Positions 1-11,858 of a stretch of 64,000 bases of DNA are shown piece by piece. Position 1 is the first letter of the stretch, and each line of letters begins with the position of its first letter. This DNA comes from Symsagittifera roscoffensis. Taxonomy: Eukaryota; Xenacoelomorpha; Acoela; Convolutidae. The position numbers were made by a program, and so were the translations under genes. The notes under the pieces were generated by a model. The model saw only the letters and a program-made list of their open reading frames with translations, was not told the origin of the DNA and did not search any database. Location of the stretch: NCBI RefSeq assembly GCF_963678635.1, contig NC_087063.1, positions 11,692,368 to 11,756,367 on the forward strand. Direction: 5' to 3'.

Positions 1-2
1 GA

Positions 3-671
3 TTGTCTCCTGATGATGTAGCTACAATGGGCAAAATTCGAGCATGCTTCTGGCTGTGCTCTGGCTGCCTTGAGGGGAACATCTTCACATCCCAAGCTAA
101 GTTTGAACTGATTATTCAAAGACAAGAAAGCTTAATCGAAATTACAAAAAGCATTAAAGAAACTGTTGAAAATGTTGATCCAACCAAGACAACATCATCG
201 AATGTACCGGTTAATAGTCGTATTAATAACAGTCACCGGGCCAACACATGTGAAAACGAGATAATCATCGACGGGGTCTGCGAAGACAACGGACAGTTTA
301 CATCCAATATAGAGGCCGAAGAAGCCAAAGTGGCCGAAATTTTTGATCATATAGGCGAAGAAAATCTCAGTATCTGCCAAATGTATAGACTTGGTAAAGC
401 TAATCCCCAACAACGAAGACCGCGTCCTTTACTTGTTCGTCTGTCATCCGAATGGAATGCTAGAAAATGCCTGGCAAAATCTTACAAACTGAAGAATTTC
501 AAAGAAAAGATTTTCATATCGAAGTCCCTGAACCAAGAAGAACAGATTCTGAAACGTAAAATCTTCAAGAAACGGTACGACATGATTAACAATGAAAAAG
601 TTCCACGCGATGAGCTAAAAATTCGTGGTCTGACCCTCGAACGAAATGGTATCAAGATCAATCTTGACTGA
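3..671 (+). CDS. Retrotransposon ORF1 (nucleic-acid-binding protein), N-terminus outside window
   Basis: Open from the window edge to TGA at 669-671, so the true start is probably upstream. The C-terminal half contains a segment with EEAKVAEIFDHIG, then MYRLGK, PRPLLVRLSS and a basic stretch around KRKIFKKRYD. This is the pattern of the RRM plus C-terminal domain of L1/CR1-type ORF1 proteins, which coat element RNA. No zinc knuckle is visible. The stop codon is followed directly, in the same frame, by the endonuclease region: the context is TGA CTA CAA. That makes stop-codon readthrough a possible route to ORF2 (see findings). Confidence 0.7.
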   Translation: MSPDDVATMGKIRACFWLCSGCLEGNIFTSQAKFELIIQRQESLIEITKSIKETVENVDPTKTTSSNVPVNSRINNSHRANTCENEIIIDGVCEDNGQFTSNIEAEEAKVAEIFDHIGEENLSICQMYRLGKANPQQRRPRPLLVRLSSEWNARKCLAKSYKLKNFKEKIFISKSLNQEEQILKRKIFKKRYDMINNEKVPRDELKIRGLTLERNGIKINLD

Positions 672-3514
672 CTACAATCAAAGTTATGCCTTATCAACGC
701 ACAAAGTCTCTTGAGCATAAATCAGCGTCTGAAGTTAATCAATTTTCTTTCTTTACATTCTCCTGATATCGTGTTCATTACTGAAACATGGCTTAAACCA
801 GAAGTTACTGATCCCGAAATTTTTCCTATGAATTCTCCCTATTCGGTTATTGCTCGAAAAGACCGCACTTCTGGAGAACACGGAGGTGTTCTCATTGCTA
901 CAAAAAGGAGTTTTGCTCTAAATTATTCAACTCTATCATACGATGCAGATTACTGCATCGGACTTTCAATATATTCGGGTGCAGTTAATCATATTTTCCT
1001 CCTTATTTACAACCCCCCGCTTCGTCGCAGTTTCGGATACCTGCCAAAATGCTTACTGATTCAATACGTTATTTTAACTCCAAATTGATTAATGGTTCTA
1101 GTTCGTACACAATCTTAGGTGACCTAAATCTGCCGGATATCTGTTGGGCATCTTCTGATGGTGGCTGTGATTACTCGAAACTGTTCCTAGAGGTTATTGA
1201 GGATCATAGCTTAATGCCCCTTATATATGAACCCACACATCGCTCAGGCAACACTCTTGATATCATTTTAACTTCGCACACAGAATTGTTCACTGCATTT
1301 GTAAATGAAGTGCTTTACTCAGACCATTTTCCTTTATTTGCTTTTTTTACCATTCCTGAAGCAGCGCCTACTGTGAGTGGGAATTTTATGAAAACCTCTC
1401 TATCTAAATCATCTTTTTCTCATTCGATCTTCAATACTAACATCAGCCCTTGCTTTACCAAACTCATTGTGGAACAAAACTCATGTTATTCCATATCCAC
1501 CACTAATGATTATGTAGATAGCTGGTACGCTCAGATCAATCATGCAATTCTTTCATCATGCGCTCAGAAAACTAAAAGACGCCAGCAACTTCCCTATTAT
1601 TATTCGTCGCATACAGTTCATTTACTGAATAAGCATCATTCCATATCTAAACGGACAGCCAACACAAATCATTTAGCTTCGATCCAACAAGACCTTAACA
1701 ATTCAATCGAATTGGATAAAACTTGTCTCCTTGAATCTTTAAGACCAAATTCTACCCGTGATTGCTTTAAATACCTTCGATCTTTTACCAGAAGGAAACT
1801 ACCAAACCAAATGCACTGGATGAATAGAAAAGCATCCACTTCTATTGAAATAGCCATTCTTTTGAACGATTACTTCTGTTCAGTGTTTCTAGAAAAGCAT
1901 GAAATTCAAATCTTACAACCCGAAAAACCCACCATTTTTCTATCCGATCTCCATGTCAACCTTAAAAAGGTCGAGAAAGCTCTCAAATTTGCTAAAACTT
2001 CTTGTATTACCAACGACCGCCTCCCAACCTTTATTCTTAACTACTGCAGTGAATTAATATCTCCTCTAGTCGTGCAGCTCTTTGTCAAGGTTTTGGAAAC
2101 TAAAACGTGGCCAGAACTTTGGAAATGTGCGTTTATTACGCCAGTTCTTAAATCTAGTAATCCCGAAAATGTTGAAAATTATCGCCCGATTAGCATATTG
2201 CCTCAATTATCGATTGTTCTGGAGAGAATGATCTTCGATTTCATTTATCCTAAAATTCGGGCTAAAGTTACACCTGCTCAACATGGTTTTATGACCAAGC
2301 GATCGACTGTTACTCAGCTTCTTGAATACCTAGATCAGATTTATAACGACGTCGAGGCAAAAAGCGAATGTCTTTCTGTGTACTTCGATTTTCGCAAGGC
2401 TTTTGATCAAGTTCCTCATCATATACTTATTTTGAAACTTGGTAATTTAGGCTTTGACGTTAGCTTTCTTGAACTTTTTGCTTCCTATCTCACAAACCGC
2501 ACGCAAAATGTCTTAATTAACAATGAAGCATCTCCAAAAGGCCATGTAACAAGTGGTGTTCCGCAAGGAAGTGTACTCGGCCCTTTACTATTTATACTCT
2601 TCATTAATGACATGCCAGCTGTCTTGAAAACCTCTAAATGTTTTCTGTTTGCTGATGACAGCAAACTCTATTCAAAATATGACCTTTCCTTAGTTCAAAT
2701 AGACATTGATCTATTTATCAATTGGACGCTTGAAAACGAAATGACATTTAATTCTGATAAATGCAAAGTTATTTGTTTTAACTCAACTTCCCCCAAATCT
2801 ACACTTTGCCTTAATGATTACCCAATTCCGTCAGTTTCATCTATCAAAGATCTCGGAGTAACGATATCTAGTGATTTAAAGTGGGACATCCACATTAAAA
2901 CCAAACTGGTTGCAGTTAACAAAGCTTTCCATTTCTTGAAACGTTCAATCCCTTATGGAGTATCCATGAGAACCAAATTCAAATATTACCAGCTATGTAT
3001 TGTGAGTATTTTATTATACGGTAGTCAGGTCTGGTTTCCATCTTTAACATATCGCCGCAAACTAGAACTATTTAACAGAAAATGTTTGAAATGGGTAACG
3101 GGAGTCAACGACTATACAGAACAACTTAGAAAAACGAATTCCTTGCCAATTTCCTTCACTATAGCTTTACATGATATGTGTTTTCTTAATCGAGTCCTGA
3201 CTGATCAGTTTGATTTCAACCTTTACAGATACATAAATTTTACCTTTGCAGCCAAAGACCTTCGCAATAGCTCACGCCCTAAGCTTTCAACAACCCAGAA
3301 TTGTCGACTCTTCTTCACAGAGCAATTTTTCTTCTATCGCGTCTGTCGGTATGCCAACATGATTTCAGCAAACAACATAGCCGACATTTTCTCATCGCCT
3401 GAAATTTTCAAAGCAAAATTGAAAATCTATCTGAAAAATAGAATTGATATGTTCAACTTAAACAACTCTTGTTCAATGCTACTTTGTTGCCATTGCATAA
3501 ATTGCCGTTCGTGA
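672..3514 (+). pseudogene. Retrotransposon ORF2, endonuclease-reverse transcriptase, one frameshift
   Basis: The N-terminal AP endonuclease shows LINAQSL, FITETWL (catalytic Glu), GDLNLP and SDHFP. The RT follows with NYRPISILP, FDFRKAFDQVPH, GVPQGSVLGPLLFILFIND and the catalytic box FADDSKLY. The C-terminal part has LYGSQVW and LFNRKCLKWVTG, usual in CR1/Jockey-type ORF2. The frame that opens at 672 runs to 1088, and the rest continues from about 1046 in another frame. The switch falls in a run of four A at about 1044, consistent with loss of one A. Catalytic residues are otherwise present. ORF2 has no ATG at its beginning and is in frame with ORF1 across a single TGA. Confidence 0.88.
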
Positions 3515-3603
3515 TGTCTTGTGTACATAATCATACCATTTCTTTTGTTTGATGCCTTTATATTTTAAAGGGAATAAATTCTTTTAGTAGTAGTAGTAGT
3601 AGT

Positions 3604-4349
3604 GAAAAGTTCGATATCATTGTTGCGACTATCGAAATGTATTCGGGTGTGTACGGGAATTTTGTATTCAAGCTTTTCAGTAGTGATTCGAACGAACAAC
3701 ATGAAAAAGTTCCCAATTTTTTTCTAGTGTTGAGAAAAACCGGTTTTGAATTTTTTTATTTTTCATCTAATTTCGAGCGAATAAAGCAAGCGATCAGGCA
3801 TACAACAGCTTAATTATAAGAAATTTAAGCCCTTAAAATTTAAATATAAGCAAGTAAAATTAGTTAGTTGTATTTTACTGATAAAATTCTGACTTATTTA
3901 TTTAGAGTTTTGTAGCTCCTTTTTGGGAACCAAAAAGTTCAAAAGATAGGAGTTTCTGCAAAAAAAATTGAAAAAAAAGATTGTTTTGTTTATCTTGTCA
4001 ATTTTCTATAAAAAAAAATTGCGTCATATTGGCCTTTATTACTATGAATTGGAATTTTTACTATGAATGTCAAATATGCCTAAAATATAGTTTTACATCC
4101 GACTTTGTTTATCACCCCGCGCAGAAAAAACTAATCTGAAAAAAAAAAGACTTTGCTTGTAGTTTTTCATAGACTATGGTTGGAATATTCTGTGCTACTT
4201 GCACAGTAACCGGCTATCCTTGTTTCATTGTGTTATTGCATTCCAGGAATATATGCTCGAGCGTATGAATTTAATTTAAACTTGGCTGCTGCAGGGATAA
4301 TAACACTGCGATTGCTTTCTCAGCATTTCGGCTTATATCAAGAAGAAAC
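3604..4349. other. AT-rich spacer upstream of DHX36
   Basis: No gene is seen. The block at about 3688-3770 (GATTCGAACGAAC, then AAAAACCGGTTTTGAA) resembles 5535-5605 inside DHX36 intron 2. The stretch 4190-4225 (GCACAGTAACCGGCTATCC) resembles 10740-10770 in the same intron. So this spacer is itself made of dispersed repeats. An in-frame TAA about 75-80 nt upstream of 4350 limits the DHX36 reading frame. No TATA box is convincing. Confidence 0.5.
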
Positions 4350-5004
4350 ATGCCTCCGCCTCATGGTAATTTACGCGGGCGTGACATCGGAATGTTTTAC
4401 GCCAATAGATCTAAGCATACAAGAAAAAAGAAAGAAAATGAAAACAGAGCCCATGTTCTGATGAGTCATAATCAGAGAGCAAAAATTGATGTAACTCTTT
4501 CTGAAGTGCAAGCTCTGAGATCAGATAAATCGAATGCTTCAACTAGTTTGGGAGCTGGTAGTAGCCGTTCATCAGCATCATCTTTTGAAGTCGAGAGGTT
4601 ACCGTTCGAAAATCGAGTAAATGATGAACAAATAAACGAAGCCCTCAAATTAGAGCTATTAGCGAAGCAAGAAAGTGATATAAAATATCAGAAAATGCTA
4701 GAGTCTCGCCAGAATCTCCCTGCTTTCAAAATGAGAAATGATATTCTTAAAGCAATTGACGAAAATCAAGTTTGCGTGATCTCTGGTGAAACGGGATGTG
4801 GTAAGACTACCCAAGTTCCACAGCTTGTTCTGGACTATAAAATTCGTAAAGGAACAGGCAGCCAGTGTCGTATCATATGTACTCAGCCTAGAAGAATAAG
4901 TGCAATCAGCATAGCTCAACGTGTTGCGGAAGAGCGCAGTGAGCCACTCGGAAGAAGTACGGGCTACTCGATCAGGGTTGAGCACAAACTTCCACGAGAC
5001 GAAG
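4350..5004 (+). CDS. DHX36: DHX36 exon 1: RHAU-specific motif, linker, motifs I-Ib
   Basis: Encodes residues 1-218: the G4-binding motif, a basic KKKENE stretch, a Ser-rich linker, and RecA1 to STGYSIRVEHKLPRDE. The donor is GAAG|GTGAGG, phase 1. Confidence 0.94.
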
Positions 5005-8000
5005 GTGAGGTAATTTTATGTTTATGGAATACATATTGCAGTTAAAACGAGTAAATGGTGAAGAAAAACACCGTTAGTAGTTGTAGTATAAATTTTAGGT
5101 TCAATTGTCTATTGTACTACTGGAATGCTGCTTCGGTGGATCCATTTTGACCCTGACTTGGTCCGGGCCTCTCATATAGTTTTGGATGAAGTTCACGAAA
5201 GATCGGCACACTCTGATGTGCTTCTGGTTCTTCTGAAACGACTTCTTGCAACCAATAGACGTCCAGATTTGAAGATACTTCTGATGAGTGCCACTCTGAA
5301 TGCGGAGGAAATCAGTAGCTATTTCGGCGACTGCTGTACCTTGAACATCCCTGGATTCACATTTCCAGTAACTGAATTCTTCCTAGAAGATGTCCTGCAA
5401 TTGAGCGGTAAGCTAAAGTTTTTATTCCGACCACTGAAAGTGGATAGGAACTTTGTCTTTGTGTGTCTTAGTTTTTTCCATGCAAAGTCAGGTACCTTAA
5501 AGAATAATCGAAATTGGTCGATTGATATATCAATTTGAAGTCGCGATTCGAACAAAAAAATTTCCAAAAAGTTTTCTGGTCGAGAAAAGCCGGTTTGAAG
5601 TTTCTGATTTAGCCTAATTGTTGTGAGAAACTTATTAAATAGTTTCAGATTTGGACTGTACACTGAGATAACTCTTACACCTTACTGGGAGCTGTCATGA
5701 TGTTGAACATTATCAAAGAAAATATCAACCAACTGTCGAATGATATTGATCCATCTTTGAAATCAATTCTGCAAGATCTTTTATCCCATGTTGAAACTCA
5801 AAGCGGCACCATTGCAAACATGAAAAATGAACTAATTTTTCTGAAGAAAAAGTAAATGATCTGGAGCGCTGAAACTCAAAAAATTGTATCATTATAAACA
5901 ATTTACCTCTGCGACATGGCTCTGATTATGTAAAAGATGCAATCGCATTCTTTCGTGAAGCAATTGACATCTATGTGCCTCGTGATTCCATGGTAGCGTG
6001 TCACCCTCTAGGCCCAATTCGCGACATCAAAACCCCCCAGCCATTATTGTGAAATTTGTCTATTTTGATGTGAAAGACCGTATCTGGGCAAGGAAGCTTT
6101 TTTTACGACAGTATCTCAATCAGATCAATAAAAAACCTGTATACCTTTTTGAGAGACTGACAAAGAGAGATTCGGATTTACTCGACTTTATGAAAGGCCT
6201 TAATTTGAAAACAACAACAAACAATTGCGCACCGCAAGTCTTTATCAAGAACGGGAAGGTGTTCACTCATAATGTTGCAGACTCGGTTCATGCGGAAACG
6301 TTGGTTGCTTCTGGAAAAGCGCAAATTTTGGCAAAGAAGAGAAAATCAATTTTTCAATTAGGAAATCAAGATGCAACGATGAGGCTAAATGTCAACACAA
6401 ATCCTTGATTATGTTAAAAAGCTCAGAAATGAACCTGAAAAAATTGTGCAGTATGTTGATAACTTAGCAAAACAATCTCCTCAAACTGAGCTTCATTCTA
6501 ATGTTAGCAATACTTCAAGTGTGTTTACTGTAGAAGACAGTGGTTAAGTATTTAAGACAAGACAGCCTCAGTAGGGACTTTTATTCAATCTCATTTTTAT
6601 TTTATTTCATTTTATGTCCCCATCGTCATTTACCCAAGTTCTTGAGGCTGTTTCATTACTAAATGTTAACGTGCGATCACTTAAATCTAATTTTGAAGCC
6701 TTTAAAGTAAGTCTTGAGCAACTTGCAATAGCCCCAGCTGTTATCGCTGTCACTGAAACTTGGCTGAACCCTAATGATTCAGCCGAGTTGTTCAATTTGC
6801 AAAGATACAAGTTTTTCTCGAGCCCTCGGCTGAGCACAGGACGTGGAGTAGGTTTATATATACGAACAGAGCTTAATACAAGTCAGTTAGTGGAGGTGTC
6901 TGCAGGAGAAATTTTAAAAATAGAGGTTGTAGTAGGTGATAAAACGGCAACGACTGTAACTGTTTTATATCGTCAACCGTCAATGAGGGTCGAGGATATT
7001 GTCCACAAACTAGAAAAGGTCTTAACCGAAGCCAAGTCGAAAAAGAGCAATGTGATTATGGGAGATTTCAATATTGATATGATGAAAAAACACAAAGCAA
7101 GAGATGATCTTACTGAAATGTTCAGTTCTTTCGGTTATCATTTGTTGTCACCTCTGTTACCGACACGAGTAACTTCAAAAACAAACTCTTGTATCGATCA
7201 TATTTGGGGAAGTATTGGAATTAACAATAGTTGCATACACCGCTGGGGTCCAGCCGATCATTTCATGATTGAAGTTTCTATCTCTATGCCAAAATTGGTT
7301 AGTAGATATAAAGAAACATTTAGCTTTAGAAATATGAAAGTTTTTGAAAATGATGATACATGGTTAATGTTTGCTTTCCTCTTACAGTCCAAATTGAAGG
7401 AATTTGATGGTACCTTATCCGATTTGGATAAATCTGCTGAAAATTTCTCGGAAATAATTCTCAGTTGCATTGATAGGTTTGCTCCCTCTCAAACTTGTTA
7501 TGTGCCGAAAAATAAGTCCTGGGTGACAAATGAAGTGAAAAAAGTAGCAAATAAAAAAGCATTCGCATACAGGACATATATACAAAACCCTACAGAAGAT
7601 AACAAGATCAAATATAACTCATTACGAAACAAATCTAATGCCCTGAATCGGAAATAATTCAGAAGTTTCTGGAGATCTAAGCTAAATACAACAGACTCTC
7701 ATAAGTATCACAAAGCGGTTGCAGCATATCTTGGAAAACATAAAAATGTAACGTTGCCAGATGATATAAATGAAAAAAAAGCTCAAGATATGAACAATGT
7801 TTTTGTAAATATTGGTCCAAATCGAAGTGATAAAATTGGAGTTGCAGATCCTATTTCATTAGAAAATGTTGATTATTCAATATTCTTTCCGAATATAAAG
7901 GAAACAGAAATAGAACAAATAATAACAGAATTACCAAATAAACTCAGCTCGGGTTGTGATTGCATCAATACAGCAATAGTCAAATTATGTAAACCAATAA

Positions 8001-11000
8001 TCACGCCATGGTGGCTCACGAACTTTTTCAATACCTGCTACGCAAATGGGTGCTATCCGAAATACTTAAAAATTGCCAAAGTTTTTCCGATTCATAAAGG
8101 TGGATTGCAAGACGAATATGGAAATTATCGACCCATATCTTTGTTATCAACGCTGTCAAAATCTTTGAGAAGACAATGCATTTCAGATTAACTAGTTATT
8201 TGGAAAATTGCAAGTTGCTCAGTACAAATCAATATGGCTTCCGTAGTAAATTAAGCACAGTTAAAGCGCTTCTAGATCTAACAGAAGAGGTTTGTAACCT
8301 GAGAGATCAGAAGAATAAAGACGTTATGTTAGTTTTATTAGATCTGAAAAAAGCTTTTGACACTGTCAATCATGCGATCTTAATTGATAAATTAGAGCGG
8401 TATGGAGTAAGAGGAAAGTCTCTGGAAGTTCTAAGAAGTTACTTTTCTAATAGGAAACAGTATTTTGTCCTAAATCAATTTAAAATCGAATTGAAAGATA
8501 TTTTGTGCGGGGTGCCACAGGGTTCAGTCTTAGGACCGTTGCTCTTTTTGATCTATATCAATGACCTTCCCAGAATTGTAAGAAATTGCCGACTTACTTT
8601 GTTTGCTCACGATACATCTGTTATTAAAAACAAAAACGCTTCCCTTGATGACTTTCAAGAGGATCTAAATCGAATAGATAATTGGATGAAGTTTAATAAA
8701 CTTACCTTAGAAGGATCGAAGTCTAAGCTACTAATTTTTTCGAAATCCAAAGCTGATGCTATATATTTCGCAGACACTTGTTTACAGCCCGTTGCTAGCT
8801 GCAAATACCTATGCATGGAATTGGATAATAAACTATCCTTCAAAGATCATATTGAGATTATAGGAAAAAAATTAACCCGCTTCTGCGGAGTTGCATACTG
8901 GCTTCGTAATGTGATGACCATTTCACAAATGGTCATGTACTACAAAACTTAGGTACAACCTTGTGTTCAATATGGAGTTCTTGTTTATGGAGTAGTTTGC
9001 AAAAGTGCATTAGATGTTATTCATAAACTACAAAAACGATTTTTTCGTATAACTTTTAGCAAATTGCTACTGTATACGAGTTACATGTATATGAAATTCT
9101 AAAGAAAATAGTCAATGAAGAATTGTCTCAGAAATGTGAACCTATTTTTTATTCAACGAGGTCATCGGTAAAGGGTGCTCTTTTTTACCATCAATGAAAA
9201 GTAATCTTAAATATAACTCTGTTTCCCATCGTGTTGCCAAATTAATCAATATATTAGCCAATTGGTGTGTAACTATACCTTCCTCCTTTGAAACGCATCA
9301 TTCAAAAAATGGTTTCTGTCATTCAATCTTAGATTCATATATAATAGGAAGTTGCCATTTGATTGATGAATTATATCGCTAGACTTGAACTAATCCATTC
9401 TAACTTCCCGGAGTCCTCGGAGACATTTCTTAGACCTGATAACCTCTCGTCGAAGGTACCAGGCAGTGGACACTAGGAAGGGGAGTTAGAAAAAAGCGAA
9501 CAACTGGATTACCAGCTCTTAAGAACTGGGATCACTTGCTCGCTGATTAAATTAAGTGTCATTATTTCGCATCCGCCCGCTGTCAGTTGTATACCCTTTT
9601 AAGTATAAGCTTGCATCATATCTCTGGTTCTCTTGTTAAAGAATAAAGATCTTAAATTTGAAAAAAGAGTGATTGCACTATTTAAGTCTTGTTTTTTTTC
9701 TTTCGCTTTAAATTTGACCTAAATTAATTATTGAACCTTTTGATCTGATGTCATATGATGTGATTCCTTTACGGGACAACCTTCAACAAGCCTCTCGTTG
9801 GCTTTCTGGTTGTCCTATCATGAGTTATTTTTGAAATTTTGCATATTGTGTTATGATAATTTGATTACTCATGATGAATATTTAAATAAATAAATAAATA
9901 ATTGATTTCAAGTCCAATTTTCGAACGGGAATAAAACTGAAAAAAAGTTCGAAAAATTTTTATAAATTATTTTGTTTACCCTTGCGATAAGCAAGGGTAT
10001 TGCAATTAAGTACTAGAATCTTTTCCGTAAATAACTTTGTTCATGACTCATCTGCACCTATTTCTTGGAAATCTATTTAGCAACAAATTTGCGGCATTTT
10101 CTGCATATAAGCATTTTAAATATGTCCTATTCGAAGATTGCTTTTTATGTTGGTTTTATTTTTCCCAACTCAATTTGTTATTTTTTTTTTGCATTTTTCG
10201 TTTTGTTTTTTAGGTTTGATAGGTTTCGGACTATTTTATATCAGATTAGTGGCCTCACATTGCGTCATTCGACGAGTGACAAAAGTTTTTGAGTATGTAT
10301 TTTGAGGGCTAGGGGACTTAATAACTTTTTATAGGTCTTAAGTCTTCAAATTTTTTTGGCGAAACGGTTTTTGCTAAGGTATGTTCGGCTTTGTACCGCT
10401 TGGTAAATTTTCTTCCGAAGCTAATTTCACATTCTGCTGTCGTGGCATGTTTTTGTTTTGAGACTAGCCTTATTCTTGTTTTTTTTGACATTTTCGACTT
10501 TTTTTCGATTTCATTTCGACTTAGCGGCTTTCGCGTTTTGTATCGCGAGTGGTGCTTCGCCTCTGTGTACTATTTATTTTGTGGGAAAAAGGTTGTTCAA
10601 ACGTACTTAAGGTACTATTACTATAGAAGGTTTAAACCTTGGTTCATATCCTTTTATCAGACCTCGAACAAAAAAACTCTGCACTTTGAAAAAGAAAGAA
10701 CTTTCTTTTTTAGTTTTTTTTTGTAGTAGGAACTTTTTGTGCACTTTGCACAGAAACTGGCTATCCTTGTTATTAAGTCCATTTGTTTTATTATAATGAT
10801 CCATCATGTTAAGTGTGAGGCAGTAGTTTTAGTTATCTCAAGTATTATCGGGTCTGACAGTTTCTAGTCTGACATTTCTTGAAATGTGGTATTATACATT
10901 CTAGGTTATGAACCGAACAACAATCAGAGCCAATGGCGCAGAAAACGTCCAGATCCAGGTGAGCAGGAAATTCGCGATGCCCTGAATGTGGCAGTACGGA

Positions 11001-11791
11001 ATTTGGGATCCAAATACAACCAGGGGACAAGACATGCTCTAATGACGATGGATCAAGAGGCTTTTGACGAAGAGATGATCTGTCATCTGATATCTTTCAT
11101 CTGTAGGACTCAAGGAGAGGGAGCCATTCTGGTGTTTGTTCCAGGTAATTACAGTTAATGGACTTTTCGATATGCTTCTTTTTATTTACTCGAACACGGA
11201 ATGAGATTGAACACCAATTTTTTTTTCCGACTTCCTAAAGATCCAGTTATATTCAGTACCAAGCACCGAGTTAATTTCAAGATAAATCTAATCTAAAGCA
11301 ATTAGAGGGTTTCAGAGATACTTGTTCTGTTTCTTGTCTTGATTTATGAATCTGGTTTCAGGCTGGGAGCAGATCAGAAAAGTTGTTGACCTTCTGGCTC
11401 AAAATGGTTTTTCTGATCATAACTTAGTACTTCCTCTGCATTCTCTAATGCCCACAGCGGAACAAGGAGCAATTTTCAACCGACCGCCGCCTGGTGTAAG
11501 AAAAGTGATCGTTTCAACTGCGATTGCAGAGACTAGTATAACTATTGACGATGTAGTGTTTGTTATCGACTGTGGAAAGACAAAAGAGGCTAACTATGAT
11601 GTTAAGAAGAACGTGAAGACTTTGCAGCCCGAGTGGGTGAGTCTTGCGTCGGCTAAGCAGAGAAGAGGGAGAGCGGGAAGAGTACAGAAGGGCTATTGCT
11701 TTCACCTCTACATGCAAGCCAGGGAGAATTTCCTTCTTAAATATCAGGTCAGCTTTTCAATTGGACAGGCAGATAATTTTGACGTCTGCCG

Positions 11792-11858
<67 letters not shown>

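Larger units (their letters stand above)
1..3603 (+). mobile_element. CR1/Jockey-group non-LTR retrotransposon, 5' end outside window
   Basis: Two consecutive coding regions are seen: an ORF1 (to 671), then an endonuclease plus reverse transcriptase ORF2 (672-3514). A short 3' UTR follows, with AATAAA at 3573-3578 and a microsatellite tail of six TAG units at 3585-3602. The lack of LTRs, the AP endonuclease upstream of the RT and the short-repeat tail place it in the CR1/L2/Jockey assemblage. The exact clade cannot be decided by eye. The copy is young but not intact, with one frameshift in ORF2 near 1045. It ends about 750 bp upstream of the DHX36 start codon, in the same orientation. Confidence 0.9.
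5640..9903 (+). mobile_element. Decayed CR1/Jockey-group non-LTR element inside DHX36 intron 2
   Basis: A near full-length but inactive element in the sense orientation of the host gene. It has an ORF1 relic (5697-6547), an ORF2 relic (6614 to about 9120), and a 3' UTR with AATAAA near 9643. The tail is (AAAT)n at 9883-9902. The 5' boundary is a guess, between 5600 and 5690. It makes up most of the 5.5-kb intron between exons 2 and 3. I found no convincing target-site duplication. Confidence 0.85.

Noticed and set aside
5500-9960. Target-site duplication of the retrotransposon in DHX36 intron 2
   Set aside because: GATTCGAAC-like words occur on both sides but are part of a dispersed repeat also present at 3690, so they do not define the insertion.
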